DNA of 64,000 nt, taken from assembly GCA_008360975.2 (NCBI GenBank), contig CM039179.1, forward strand, positions 48,242,359 to 48,306,358. The letters are read 5' to 3'. Positions within the stretch are counted from its first letter, which is position 1, and each line of letters begins with the position of its first letter. Both the position numbers and the translations under genes were made by a program. Below, piece after piece: positions 18,670-32,900 of this stretch. Below the pieces are notes generated by a model. The model worked only from the letters and a program-made list of their open reading frames with translations, did not search any database and was not told the DNA's origin. Source of the DNA: Lichenostomus cassidix (taxonomy: Eukaryota; Chordata; Aves; Passeriformes; Meliphagidae).

Positions 18670-21600
18670 CCACCATTCTCTGACCCAATTTTGTCACAAA
18701 AATGATTTCATGACATGAAAGAACTCAAAAAACTAAAACGGAAATGCAATTGAGAGGTATAAGCTACTTCCCACAAATCCAAAAAATGATACTACATTTT
18801 ATCTATGTGCTCTGGAGGGTTGGGTTTTGGGTTTTTTCTTTTGTTTTGTTGGGTTTTTTAAACTTGGCTCTTTTTTTAAGGCAAACCTTTTACTGTACAG
18901 CCATGTAAACAGACAAGCACAGAGGCTTTGTGAAAAATGCAACTGTCTCAGCATTCATTTTCCCTGTGTGCACAACTCTCTCTGCATGCACATGTTCAAA
19001 AGCTAATTTTCTGATTAGAGCTAACAGCCAAACCTGGCTTCCCAGCTTCCCTCTTTTGAGAACTTGGCCAAATACTGTGCTGAAACATTAAGCCCTAGGT
19101 ATGACTTAGGGCCCAAATCTCTGTTCCCTCCCCAGCTCCCAGTTTTCATATAAACTGTCAGTCTCATGCATTTTCATTCTATTATTTGGTGGATTCACCA
19201 GAACCTCTACATGAGCACACATGAACAGCTCACATTTCAGCCAATTTTAAGACAGACTTTTCTGAGCAGAAGACTCATTCTTGTGTATTATTACACAGAG
19301 TAACCTAGAACAAATTGCATAGCCCCAGATTCTTCTACCAAACTATTAGTATTTGATTCATTAAGAAGGGTGATTACCCCACTTAATTTTAGAAGCCTAC
19401 AAATAAGCCATTAAGAACCTTCAAAAACACAGGATTCTTACCAACGGGCACTGTGAATGCAAAACTTAACATTGGAAGACTACACAAACTCACAAAAGAA
19501 ACCACCAAATGTTAATAAATCACATCTAATTCAGAGTTCACATCTGGTTCAGTTAGTCACTGAACTGGATATAAAGCTGGGATGGTGTCAAAGCAGGCAT
19601 AATCCCTCTTCCAGTATCTATTTATGGTGCTTCAGGATGTTGGATCTTGTGTCCCAGACACAATGAAGATGCTCTTACATATAGACATTGATGGCTGACC
19701 TAGTCACCTCAGGACACAATTTATTTCCAAGAGGAAGGACAGGGCATAATTCACCTCACCTCTGCTTGCAAAGGATCTGAGCTGTGCCCCTTTGTCTGCT
19801 CTGCCTACAATGGCAGCCCAGTGTGACTGGCTCCAATACAGACCTCTGCATATATTCAAACGAAACTCACTCTGACTGCATTCTTTACAAAGAACAATAA
19901 ACAAAGCTTAAAAACAGAGTTCAAAGACTGCATTCAGCTTTCACTTTTTCTATGCAACTGAAAAAGACAACTCTTGCAGAACTAGAGCCCTGCAGTGCTT
20001 GCATCCATCGTATTGAAACAGCTTGCAGATATTCAATAAAAATCACTGAGCAACTTTCTCAGCAGCAGTTCCAGTCAAAAGGGGACTTTTATGTTAATTA
20101 ATTTTTCAAACAAGAAAGAGCTTCTCAATCACTTTTACCAGGAAGACAAAGCTCAGTTGTATCAGGACATTTAAGGGAGAGATGGAAAAGCAGAGAACAG
20201 CAGCAGGAAGGCGGGGCTGCTAAAGTAACATTGCCGCCAAAATAAACATGTATCAGAGAACAGACTCCAAGCTTTGTGTCAGGGCAGGTGAGATGAAATC
20301 AATGTCTGGCACCAGTCCTTTACTCACAGGCACAGCACAGAGTAAAACAACAGCATTTTAACAGCATTTTAACAATTAGCAACAAAAAAAGGGAGCAAAA
20401 TGGTAACCACCTCACAGTGTCACTCGCTGCGTAAAGACCTACCACCATGATGTGCAGACAATGCACCTAAGGCCAATGAAACATCTTCCAACTCTTGCCA
20501 CATGTGCCAGCTGGATCAACCTCCTGGCTCCACTAGTTCTGGCGGTAAATTACCAGGTCTCTGGTTAGGTTCACACAGCAGTTACTGACTAAAAAGGGCA
20601 GGAAAGTTATCATCCAATAATCACAGCCAGATCTGAAGGGGCAGCAATTCCTGCAGGCACAAATGAAGCTCTGAAGAAGCTCTGGGGAGGCTAGTGCAAC
20701 ACCTAGGGGAAGGCAGGACTGTGGCAAGAAACCAATGTCTCTTCTACAATCAGCATACCTTCATAAGCAGCCACCTGCACCCAGTCTCTTGGGGATAACT
20801 AATCTGTTGAAATAACCTTGCCAAAAGCTCCACACCACATTAATTCAGGAGCTGTGGCTTTACTCCTGTATTGTGGAAAGTGTGTCTTCACAAGACGTTA
20901 CTACTGCAGTCTATGGCACTAAGATTTAAGCAGAGCTGCGTCAGAAGTCACACCACTTTAACATTGTTGGAGCATTGTGATCATTGTGAATCGCATTTTA
21001 CTCACTGCCTGTTAATCCAAAGGGAATTTGGATTTTCCTTGGCACAATCTGTGAAAGAGTTTCTATTTTCCTTAATAAAACACAGGTCTACCATTGATTA
21101 CACACACACACATCACCGTAACATCATTAGCAAAATCCAAACTCTCATACTCATTGTATAAACATTGAGAAACTGATCCCAAACTGGTTTTCCCTCTTGA
21201 ATTTGTTACCTTTGATAACTGCTTTGTTTGTATTTCAGTGACAGTGGGATTCAGCAAAATCCCAGAGACTACTCTGGGAAGAATATTCTCTTTCCACAGT
21301 ATCAGAACCGGTTTAATTTTTCTGTTTGCCACAATACTGCACAAGTAATAAAAACAGCTATGTTTTGAAAAAGGTCTTTTTGTCCTTTTCATTAAATGCT
21401 GGCTCTAGGATCTGTAGCATCTCCCAGGTTTGAGGGACAGTGTGTCTGGGGTTCAGACATCCCTTCACAGCCTACTTGCTTGCAGAGCACCAGGAATCTT
21501 TGTCTGCCATACAGTTCATACCTTTTAAATACAGGAGAGATTTGCTTTGCAGACCAGTATGATATCCTCTTTCTAGGTCTGAAACAGTCAAGGGAATGTC

Positions 21601-24600
21601 TGCAGACAAGCAGCAGCAGCAAGGAGCATGTGGCTCCAGGCAACACCTCAGCAACTGCCATAATTCAAAACTTGCATGATCTTCAGGAGAGATGCTTGCC
21701 CAGGATGCAGCTCTCACACAGTACATTATTGGTGACCAGTAGTTTGACAGCCACTGTGCTAGATTTACCACCACAGTTTTGTGGATCATGGCATTACCCA
21801 AAATTGTGAGCATGTAGATCTGTTTTCTCTGGCTCTAAACTTGCCATACTGTCATTATCTTGCAGAGAGCTGCCTTTAACTGTAACAGGATCAATGACAC
21901 ATACTCATGGAGGAAGAAAAAGGCACTATCTTGGCAACCTCAACAGAAATTTGCAAGGTTTTTCACCGATTGTCAGGTCTGGTGAAAAAAAACCAAAGTA
22001 AGTTTGAAATCTAAAGTCAGGCCCTGACTGCAAACCACTTAACAGAAAAGGAGAGCTGTAGCTCTACAACCCTTCCTGGGCACATCCCCTGGGGCTTGCT
22101 GAGGCCTCTAACTGTAACTCTCAACAGCCAAGATTCTGGATCCATGAAGAGAGAAACCTAGTATCATATGTAAAATTAATAATGTATGTTGGAGTGGGAG
22201 AGTTTGCTTGAAACATATGCCCATGATCATAAATCTGTGCACTTAAGTAAGCCCTTCATCATCTTAAAATGCATCTAGTGGTAAAGTTGACTCTAGAAAT
22301 CTGGCCTGCTGCTTCCTTGGACATGTTTATGTATTATTCAGAAGCAGGCTTTCAAGCTACCAATCCAACTGGTACATACACGAGTTATGTCACTTTTGTT
22401 AGAGGTCCTCTTCTTCCCCAGCCAAACAGCTCGGTCCCTTCATGCTATCCTTACAGGAGGTGTCTGGCTCACCATTCAAGGGAAGGAGGAACAGTTCCAT
22501 GTTCCCTATTAAGAGGGGTTTCATCCACCCTTGTACATGCCACGTTGGCTGTAGTGACAATTTTTTTCAGTTGCAGTAAAAGCTGGTAAATTCATTTTTT
22601 GATAGGCCTTGGTCAGATTCTTCATTGAACCAGTACTTATGACAATGCTGGTTTTCTTGGGCATCTGCCTTGCAGCTAAAAGATACTTGTTTCCCCTAAC
22701 TAGTCTACTCCACACACCCACTCAATTCTTTGGACTCCTTAATATTAAAACCAAGTAAGTCCTGTTGGTGAAGAGGTATTTTGCCAATACAGTAGAATGA
22801 CATCTGTAAATAACTCTTACACCACTAACCGAAGTTGCTCTTTATAACACAGTTTGGCCAAAGCAGGTCATGGATTTACATCTTTCCACATTTTTGATGA
22901 ACAAAATTATGCTGCATTCACATCTTCAGCACAGACCTGACCTTTCCAACACTTGTACAAGGGAAGCAAGAATACCACATGTAGCTCCATTATGTGAGTC
23001 AGAAGAACCCCATGGTGTCTAGGGAACTTTTGCCAAGTCCTCCTCAAGCAAAATATCTGAATATAGGGTATCAAAAACCAGAGTTTAAAATAGTTTGCAC
23101 TGATCACTGCCGGTGAAATCTAGAGCGTAAAGTTACTGTATTTTCAGTCATACAGGAAACAATACACACAGAATCTCATCACATTTTTAACCTAAAATGT
23201 AAAGCAGAAGTCTGCTCTCAAAGTTATTTGACACTCATCCCCAAAAGCACACAATTAGTAGGCAAAATACCTTAAGGAACATAAAGACAATACAAAAACC
23301 CCAGGTAAATTAAAGACTTCCAGTGACTTCAGTAAGCTTTGGATGAACATGGTCTTTTTCTTACTCAATTTCTACTATTTTAAGTTTTCTACTACTTCTA
23401 TCTAGTACATTAAGACATAATTACAGAAGATTTTTTTAAATGCTTTTTATTTAGTTACCTTCCTTTGTACCATAAAACTGGAGACACTTGATTCTCATCA
23501 CAAGTTAGTTCTAAAGTGGTACGAATTTTCAACAGAATTAATTCCAGTATACCACAGAGTAAGTAAAAGCTGGAAATTAATTTTGCTTGATTAAAAATTC
23601 TTACACAAGTTACAGTATGGATGCCAATCTGAATTTCAGCCAGAGGAGAAGAGAAGAATATTTGGCAAAACACAGCATATCCTCCATCTTAACTGTGATC
23701 TGTATTCAGCTCAACTTGTGTACAATATTCAAATGTGACCTCCAGTCCTACCTAAGCAATTATGCTCCTCTCTGTCACTGGAGGAGCACAGATCTCATGC
23801 TCTGGAGACTATTTTCCACCTAGTCACTGATTTCAAGCCTGAAGTTTAAGATGGCTTAAATACAGTAGTATGAACCTTATCTTGAAAGCACTTAAAGCAT
23901 GCTTAACACACTGAGAGACAGATACGGCAACCAGAAACCTGAAAGCTGAAATATGAGAGGTATCATGACATTCATTCAAGCTGGAGCCCAGCGATAGCTA
24001 CACTAATGTATATTATCCATGCAGTGCTGTGCTGTGTGGATGTATTGGAGCTAGGTTGTTTGGCATGCTCTGCAGGGTGTAGGCAGGCTGTGTGCATTGA
24101 CAGGATCAACTCTTAGGGTCTATTTATGTTTTGGTAACACAATAAGAAGGTGTGAGGGCTTCTGTGTGTCTGTATATGCTCTGCATACAAGTGCACCCTT
24201 CAAGGTCATGAACACAAGAAGCCTTTTATCTCATCAGCAAGCTACTTTCTACATAGCAAAAAAGATAAGTCTTATGTATTTTCTTACCTTTAGCCCGACA
24301 AGGATGCCTGTTTTTAAATCAGTTAACCCAATCAAGATTTTTTTGGTGAAGCAATTAATCTCCCCACTGTCTTACAACTGTATGTTAGACAACCCTACTT
24401 TTATCAGCCAATAGCAGATTTAAAACTCCACTGATAGCAATGCATCCACTCTTTTAGAAATGTTTTCAGTTCTTAGAAAGTAGCAGCTGTTTTGTAATCT
24501 TGATTCTTTGTATTGGTAGATGCTGAGTCATTGCAACCACAGCAATCCCAGACAACTCTACTGGACAGACCCTCTTTTTTGCAGCTTTGGTCTCAGGAGT

Positions 24601-26239
24601 TGAATAAATGATGGGACTAGACAATAGTAACAGTACCATTGCAGAAAAACAAATGAAGATGAAATCACAACTATGTAATAATCAGGACAAGCATTCAATC
24701 ACATTGTAAACAACTTTATTAAAAAAAAATATTGAATATATTTCAAGAAGGACTCAGCTGCCATTGACAAAATGAACGAAGATGAAGGGTGCCTTTGCCC
24801 TTTCACTCTCTAAGTCCACGCTTAGCAGGTTCCTCTAGGATAGGGAGCAATCTGAAACTGCAGATCAGAGCTCAGTTACTATACAGGATACTTTCATGAT
24901 AAAGATGTCCTATTCATTTAGTCTATACATTGTACTAGACGTAAACCAAGAAAAATACTATTATCTACTGGTTAGCGGACTCTTCAGAGAAGGTAACTCC
25001 AGACAATAAAAGAGAACTTCATCTCCTCATGCCACACAGGATGTGTAACTCTTCTTCTAAGTGCACATGGACTATACTGCTGATCAGACATGATTAGCAA
25101 CAATTTGAATCAAAGGTGTATTTTCGCTCTGAACAGGTGGCTGAAGGAAAAACATAGTTAAAAATATATAATTATATTTTCTGAACTGGAGCCATTTTCT
25201 GGTAGTTTTCTTTGTTGCATTACCAACAGCAAAAGAGAAGCATAAAGGATGAGGGATCCATTCTGTTAAAAACAGACACACAGAAGGACAATTTCCTATT
25301 CTTCTCTTAACAGTATATGATCTTTATTATGTACCAGGTAGAATTCAAATACATATGTCTATTGGGATATAACTCTCTTGATCATTTATGATACCCCATA
25401 AAAGATAAAATTAGTCCAACATTAACCCTAAACTGCACTTTTCCTAACATTACTGCTCAGTCCTGAAATTCTCCTGCATCCAACAAACACCCATAAACAC
25501 ATTATAGCTCCCCCTACAACTGTATCTACTTGCCATCTGTATTCACAGGTTAAATTTCTGACAGGAGGGTTTTGCCAGAGCGTTCCATTTAGGGCTTCTG
25601 ACTCCCTGTTCCAGGATGCGACACTCCCTTTCCTTTGTTCAAGTATATCTGCTGCCTGTACTGAGTCAAACTGAAAAACCTAAAACCTAGGCTCAAATCA
25701 AGGTCAAAAGCAGTAATTACCCTCCAGGAACCCTGTGGCTTTTGGATAAATATAGCAGATGTCACAGTTATGTGATTATCATGAGAAACTGTTAACACTA
25801 TTACCAAAAGCAGAGAAAATATATGAAGCACTTAAAAATAAAAGCTACTGTGAAACAGATTTTTCACACTTCTAAAACACCAATCGGGGAAAAAATTCAT
25901 TAAAGTTTATGATTAAGGAAAGTTCTAAGAGAGACTTAACAGACTGCCAAATATAATAGTATTCGGAATATGTATCCTCACAGAGAATAAAGGTTCAACA
26001 CCAACCATGAGCCAAATTAAGAAGTACTAACCAAAAGATTACTACTAGGAAATGGGCATAGATGTCTGATAGAAATATCATTACCATTACCATTATTGTC
26101 ATGGGGGTCAGGTCTTCTGCAACAGTTTTTAAGTTAAGCAAACTAGCCTCTTCATATTCCCTTGAGAAAGACCAGTGTCTCCTGACAGTAACTCAGAGCA
26201 CATTCCTACATTTAAGCTTCCCTGGGGTGATTTCATCAG

Positions 26240-26293
26240 GTATCCCAAGTATCATTAAGTAAACAAGTATCCCAGGTATCATTAAGTAAACAC
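26240..26293 (+). repeat. 27-bp tandem duplication
   Basis: Two adjacent copies of GTATCCCAAGTATCATTAAG plus TAAACAA differ at two positions (A/G at base 9 and the last base). This is a recent-looking replication-slippage duplication in SLAIN1 intron 2. Confidence 0.9.
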
Positions 26294-28715
26294 TGCCTTG
26301 CTTGTACCTTCCAAATGTACCTGCATTGCACCAAGAATTGTACAAGCATGCAACAAAGAGGCATTCTTTGCTCCTCACTCAAAAGCAACACAGGTATAAG
26401 ATGGCAGAGGAGGAAAAGAGGAGTATAATATCAACACCCAAGAGCACAGTACAACAGGGAAAGCATGAGAATGGCATAGAGACAAGAGTCAAAAGCACAC
26501 AAATTACAGATGCAACATCAGTGCAACTATTACTTTGCTGCAACATCCTTCTGACCCCGTCTTACTCATCAGGATAAAAGGTACTCTGCAGCATCTTCTA
26601 AACATTTCCATCACCAGAACCTGTCATGTCCACAGTAAGCAGAAATGGGCTTGGACAATATAGTTTGAGACAATACAGTTTCCTCAAGCTTCTCCATAAA
26701 GAAACATTTTATTTCTTCCAAATGATTATTCCAGATTTATCAGCACTCACATGGACAAAAAATAAATAAAACCTTTTTTTGGACTATGCCCAACACAAGA
26801 ACATATGTGCCTACTTACAAGCTGAGATTTGTTGGGTTTTTTTAATACTTATAAAGATCCATTTGTGACTACAGTGAAGTATTTCACAGCCAATGTTTCA
26901 AAATACAACAATTCTTAAGAAACAACCATGAGGCAGCCTGAACAGTGGCTATGCAACTGCAATACATGAAGCACAAATGACAAGAAAGAAAACTGATGAC
27001 ACCATGGAGAAACAGGCTGAAGCCAAGATTCTCTTGCTCACTCCACCCTGCCCGGTTTCAGGCTGGCCTACAAATCACTCTGTATCCTGGCTTTCCTAGG
27101 GGCTAGAAAAGAGGAACAAAGAACTTATAGAAGGTCTGCTAGCACTTCACAGAGCTACTTGGGGGACATGGTGGACTTTCAGGAAGAAAGGACATTAGGA
27201 TGTTTGGATGCTGTGCCAAGTCCTCAGTATTTGCAGGCAGCAACACAACGGATGACTCAGTTGCTATCACCCACACACTACAGGCCACAAAATCCTGCTC
27301 TGGACTCACAAAAGACTTCAAACACGTTATAAAGAAAAAGTTGCCTGATGACAAAAGTCACAAATACATCAAGTGCCAACTAACTCTAAAATAAAACAAA
27401 ATAATAATGAAAAAAAATACAGTACCAGTCAGATGAAAATTCTAAAGACTTACTACTCAATCCTACTCTTTTATTAAGTCTACACTGGGGACCTTGAGTG
27501 AAATGAAATTGGAACTACATTACGTGAGCCACTCCTAAAGACTAAAACAAATTAGAGTCCCTAGCCCTAAGAGCTTACTTCTGAAAAAAAAAAAATCTTT
27601 ACACTATTATCAAGTGATTTTAAATGAAGTGGCAAGCAGCTAATACTACTTAAAGTCAACTTGCACTGGCATACTTTTACCACGAGTGATCTTGCACTTA
27701 CTTTCTTGTGTGCTGATGACTCTTCTACAACATGACAGCATCAATAGGAAGTGCATATTAAATTTTTTCATATGTAAAAAGCAATTCTAAACAGAAAAGA
27801 CAAAACAATGCATACATACCCACAGAAGGGCCTATGTGTAGACAGACTCATTTAAATACCTACAGTCTGTAGCAGAACCCATCCTTCAGCATAAAACAAC
27901 AAGTGTGTGATTCAGTTGTCTAAAACCAGAATGTAGTGACATTTTAGGTGCTCCAGCTGGTCCAGTTAAGTGAGGCTGTTGGGCAGATCCTGTATCATAC
28001 CCATCTGCCCACCTAGATACCTCAAGGATGCAAAAGCCTGTCAAATTATGCCTAGCACCCTTGTTACGATCAATGAATCACAGTCGAAGTGATTGAACCT
28101 TAAACCATGTATTATTTACAAGATACAAGCCTAAAATTAGGTGGAACAAATCTGGACCACTACATTTTCGAAGAATTCATATAACAAATACCTGAGACCC
28201 AACAACAAAGTCCTTACAGTCAGACAAGGGAAACAGCTCCATGTCTGAAGCTGGAAATTGAGACACAAAATGTATTTCCAAGGAAGATTCAATCACCCAG
28301 ATGCTCCTCTGTGATACAGATATAACACAAAGCAGCATCCATGCATCTAACTTAAGACTAGCAGACACAACAATAGAACTTAGACCATTTCACCAGTGAT
28401 TGGAATGTGGCACAAGATTTTTGTGCCCTTCACAGACAGATACAGATAGCTACCAGTGTGTGAAAACAGAAAAATATCCCCAAGCATCCTGTGTCCTCAT
28501 TTTGGAGAATGAGCTTAGCTTCTAAACAAATTATTATAAACAAGGTCTGAAGTGCCATGACTGAAGAAGACAGTGAGAAACCACCTCTGCATGAAAGGCA
28601 CCAGGGCTATTCTTGTAAAATGCAGAGGGCATTCAAAACTTGTTACAAATATAAAGTAATATTGCCATGTAAATCCTTTTGATGCTAAGTACTCCAATGT
28701 TTTTTCCTATTTAGC

Positions 28716-28830
28716 GGGAGAAATTACTATCTCCCGACTTAGTTCGCACAACTGCTTAAGAATGGAGTAGGACAGGCTGGACAGCCTGTCCTGTAGCTTC
28801 TTCAGAATCAGTGGACAGATAGTTTCTCCC
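28716..28830 (+). repeat. 115-bp imperfect hairpin with near-perfect ends and centre
   Basis: The left end GGGAGAAATTACTATCT (28716-28732) pairs with the right end AGATAGTTTCTCCC (28817-28830), apart from a three-base bulge. The centre is a perfect 11-bp inverted repeat, AGGACAGGCTG at 28769-28779 and CAGCCTGTCCT at 28782-28792, with a 2-nt loop. The middle of the arms pairs only partly, with unequal arm lengths. It could be a small inverted-repeat element (MITE-like) or a fold-back duplication. It lies in SLAIN1 intron 2, so it would fold in the pre-mRNA. Confidence 0.75.
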
Positions 28831-29890
28831 AGGTATTTAACTTAAATGACTACAGTTCAGTGAAATTATGCATAACATTTAGTATCAGGAAGAGCTCTTA
28901 CAAATCCTTATTGTCCTTAACTCAGAAACAATCTGTCCTCCATCAACTGCAGACAACACTGAGAAAAAGCAACTGATCTTCCCTCCTATGCAACACAGGG
29001 CACAACTCAGCAACTCTTACAGAGGAATTTATCTGACTGCATGAGGATATCTTCGAAGTTATCCACCTCTAACTCTCTGAGAAACCATTTTAGAATTGTG
29101 CACTTCAAGGTACAGGTCCTCTCACCCTGAATTAACAGAGGGCAGGCAGCAAAATCAACACAGGTACTTGGTACTACCTAATGGGAAAAGACAAGTGAAT
29201 ACAAAGAAGCTGGCTTTCTTTCCAGAAGTAGGAGAACTTGTTTGTTCCAAGTCTGACTGCAAGTGCAATGACCCCCTCTGCATTAGAGGGTCACACAGGG
29301 TTGACTAAGTTCAGCAAACAGCCATCTGCTTTCACACAAAAAGCTCTCCCAAAATGGTGTTATCATACAGATTCCTCTGGTGCTACAAAGTGGGGTCAGT
29401 CTGACCTCAGCCAGCTGGGTTAACATGTACTTTACATTGTAGAAGTGGTAATGGTAACTCAAATTCACCAGTGAACATAATCCAATACCTCTTTGGTCTT
29501 GGTAAAACAACAGAATAGATTTAAAAAACACATAAAATAGATAAAACAAATAAATGCCTATGCTACCAGCTCAGTGTTATTTTAAAAATCATTATCCCTT
29601 TCACTATCCACAACCTCTCATAGCCAAATACTCTAATCATAGTATAAAACAATCAAGAACTTGTTGCAGTATATATTGTGACTTAATTCCTTTAAAATTA
29701 GCAAAAATGTAATCTTGAAATTGCTGCAAATGTTTTTGCAAAACAGGAACTACCTAGGTTGCAATTATTTTTTTGCTGACAATATTTTGTCCAAGAGGCA
29801 TACTTTTACTTTCTTCTCCTCAGATTTTTTAAGTGTGAAGCTTTTAATGAAGCATTCCCTTACCGTGTTTGATAAAGCCACACGCAAAAG

Positions 29891-29989
29891 ACTTTTAGAA
29901 TGGCTTAGCGACCTCACCAAAGGTGGATATTCCCTGAGAAAACATTTTCTGTAATTAAAAATTTTACAAGAATATCCCATTCTAAAAGT
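29891..29989 (+). repeat. Inverted repeat of 13-bp arms plus inner 8-bp arms
   Basis: ACTTTTAGAATGG at 29891-29903 is the exact reverse complement of CCATTCTAAAAGT at 29977-29989. Inside it, GGATATTC near 29925-29932 pairs with GAATATCC near 29970-29977. The right arm is continuous, while the left arm is interrupted by about 21 nt. It lies in SLAIN1 intron 2. Confidence 0.7.
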
Positions 29990-32900
29990 AAAATTAAGAC
30001 AATAGTATTTTAAAGGAAATTCATGAAGGAAAAACAATATAAAACACTTAGGAACTTTATAATCTCCTATGTCTCTATCATCTGTACTAACTCATCTTTT
30101 GTCTTGCAACATTTAAAAAGAAAAAAAAAATTCAAGCATATCTGTGAATGCCTATGTCCCACAAATAGTCATTTGAGCTTACTGACTACACTTAATTAAT
30201 CAGGTAGTCAAAAGAATTTTGACTGTTGCATAAACTCTTAGGTAAAAGTAAATAATTGGTGTAAATGGCTTCTTTCCATGAAATATGAACAGAGATGGTG
30301 AATGTGGAACCCTTGGGAAAGCAAGTGCAAATAATCAACTTCTCTCTAATCTATTAGAAAGCATGGTCAGCTGCCAGGAAGAAAGACTGTATGGCACATT
30401 TACAGGATTGTAGACGATACCCCAGAAGTAACCAATCAAAAGATACTTAAGGATCATGCCATAAAACAGTGCAAACAAAAGCTTCGCAAAAGATGCAATA
30501 TTATGAAGGAAAGAACCAAAGTGCTCCCTGAACGTGGAAATACAGAAATAAACCTTTTAGTAAAGAAGCAGTGCGACCTCTATGTATCACACTTGTCTGC
30601 ATTCTGAAATGTTATTCCCAGCTCCCTTCTGCAGACATCAAAAACAGACTGTGGAAGAAAGCCAACATGAAAGACAAAAGCTGTAAATATAATTTGGGGA
30701 CTAGCAAGCAGTGAGCAAGACACGTAAGACTATCAGAAGCAAAAATGAAATGACAGCTTCCAGAAGAGTCCAGTTTTGAAAAAAATCTTCGTTTCAATAG
30801 AAAAAATCTCTCCAGAGGATAAGCTTTCAAGTGCCCTCAAGCCAATTGTTAAAACCTAGGTTTCTTTTTAATTTCTATCTAGGAAAGTAGTTGTATACTT
30901 CAGAAACCAGCCCAGAGATTAGTACTATGCTGGGTAATAGTAAATGGGTCTGTACTTTTAGCATAAAGCAGTGTTGATGCTACTTCTACTGCTTTTAGAC
31001 ACACGCTGCATTAAAGGCTTTGACCTTATATTGTGAATATAAATTATTTTAGTAAGAATAAAGCTACTGAAATCCTCACGTAAAATTTAACTGTGTTTTC
31101 AGCTGTTTAACCACTCACGATGAGATGATAATCCCAGCTCAGTAGTCAGCATGGATTAAAAAAAAACAGAGTACAAAATGGGATGGGTGTCTTTTCAACT
31201 GAGGCAAGAACTAACACAACCTCTCAAGCTTTACAGACATTTCAGAATTCAGCTTCCTCTTGCAAGTGCAATGACAACCAGAACTCTCTTCTAAGCAAAT
31301 AATTATGAGCTGCACAATAATCAGTCCCCAAATACAAAATTAAATTCTTATTCAGTACATATATTGTAATTTAATAAAAAGTAGAAATCATATTGAAGAG
31401 CTGTAGTAAAAAGGCAAGAGATCTCTGAAGTTAATAAAAAATGAAGTGTCTGATCTTCTATGCATTTGTTGCCGTAAGAGTTTTAAACCAAACACTTCTA
31501 TCTTCAAGTGTACTTGCCAAGTAGCAATGTTACAGTGGTAGAGAGAAATACTCTGTTTGAAATTCAAGTAGAGTATCAAACCCGAGTTCTTCCAAAATGA
31601 AATACACAAATCCTCAGCAGCTGTGCTAGAAAATCCAGTGATATCAGCATCTGCAAAACGCCTAAGAAGTGCTTGGAATTATGCAGCTGCTACAACAAGT
31701 TTCTTCCAATAAATGAAATCTATTAGGAAGTAACTGCTGTGCCTGTATAGGTGCACTCCAAGAACTAAGCTTGTACTGCAGCAGAAGATGGCTATGCAGC
31801 CTAACCTTCAAGATATCATATTCTTCAAAAGATGCTAAGATGCTAATAAGAGCTATGATTGCTCACCATTTTTTATTATCAGAAACAAAAAAGGAACCAA
31901 ACCTCTCATACCATATTTTTCATTCCTTCTAGTGCTTTAGACATTTTATTTATGATGGAAACAACATCTGCAAGCTTCTGCACATTATTACTTCCTGCCT
32001 CAAAAGCTTTTTACATACAACTAACCTGCATTATATATAAGCAAAGCTACATGAAATTTTATTAATCCAGTTCTGAGTATCACAACCCCCATCTCTGATC
32101 CATCAATGGACAGCAAATAAAATTTAAAATAATAAATCTATTTTAAGAAAAAAAATCCACCTTGCCTTTGGTTCAGCACTGGATTCAGCTCAAGCAAACA
32201 ATAAAAACTTCTGTCCACTCACAGTATTTTCTGTTTGCTTCTCGTGTTAACAGACTACAGCATAAAAATTGCCTATGACAGTGGTTTTTAACAGCTGACA
32301 AAGTGATGGAATCTTTAAGATTCCAAACTAAATGATTTCACTGTGAACCTGTAGAAAGTGGAAGAGCATTAGGATAAGGGGACAGAACAATGCCTCTCTC
32401 TACATAAGCCACAAGTTATGCATCTAGGTAAAACCTCCTGCCTGGGGCCCTACCAGCTCTAATTTACAGTATTTTGGGGTTTTTTAACAGGTAAAAAGAA
32501 CACAGTACTTTTAAAATAAATCACTTTGTTTTTTCTCCTCCCAGTTTTTCTTCTGGGTATGTTATGTTTGGACATCATCCTTAACTGACATTTAACATTG
32601 GGATCCAGCACAATAATGAATAAATTCCACTAATGACAATCTTTGTTTTGCGGAATCATAAGCAATAGAGAGAAACTGCAATGGATCTGCTTCACAACAT
32701 ATCATCCACAGATGACATAACAGAATACATCCCAAAGCACAATAATAATTTAAGAAACAAAACAGAGTTTTACTCTTTAAATTATAAACTACTGCAGCCA
32801 ACTGCAAAACCTACAGACTTCAGTTGCCTACTCTTTGTAAACATCTGAAATGGTATTTTTGAATAAGAACTCATCTAAGCCAAACTCTGAATCTAGCCAA

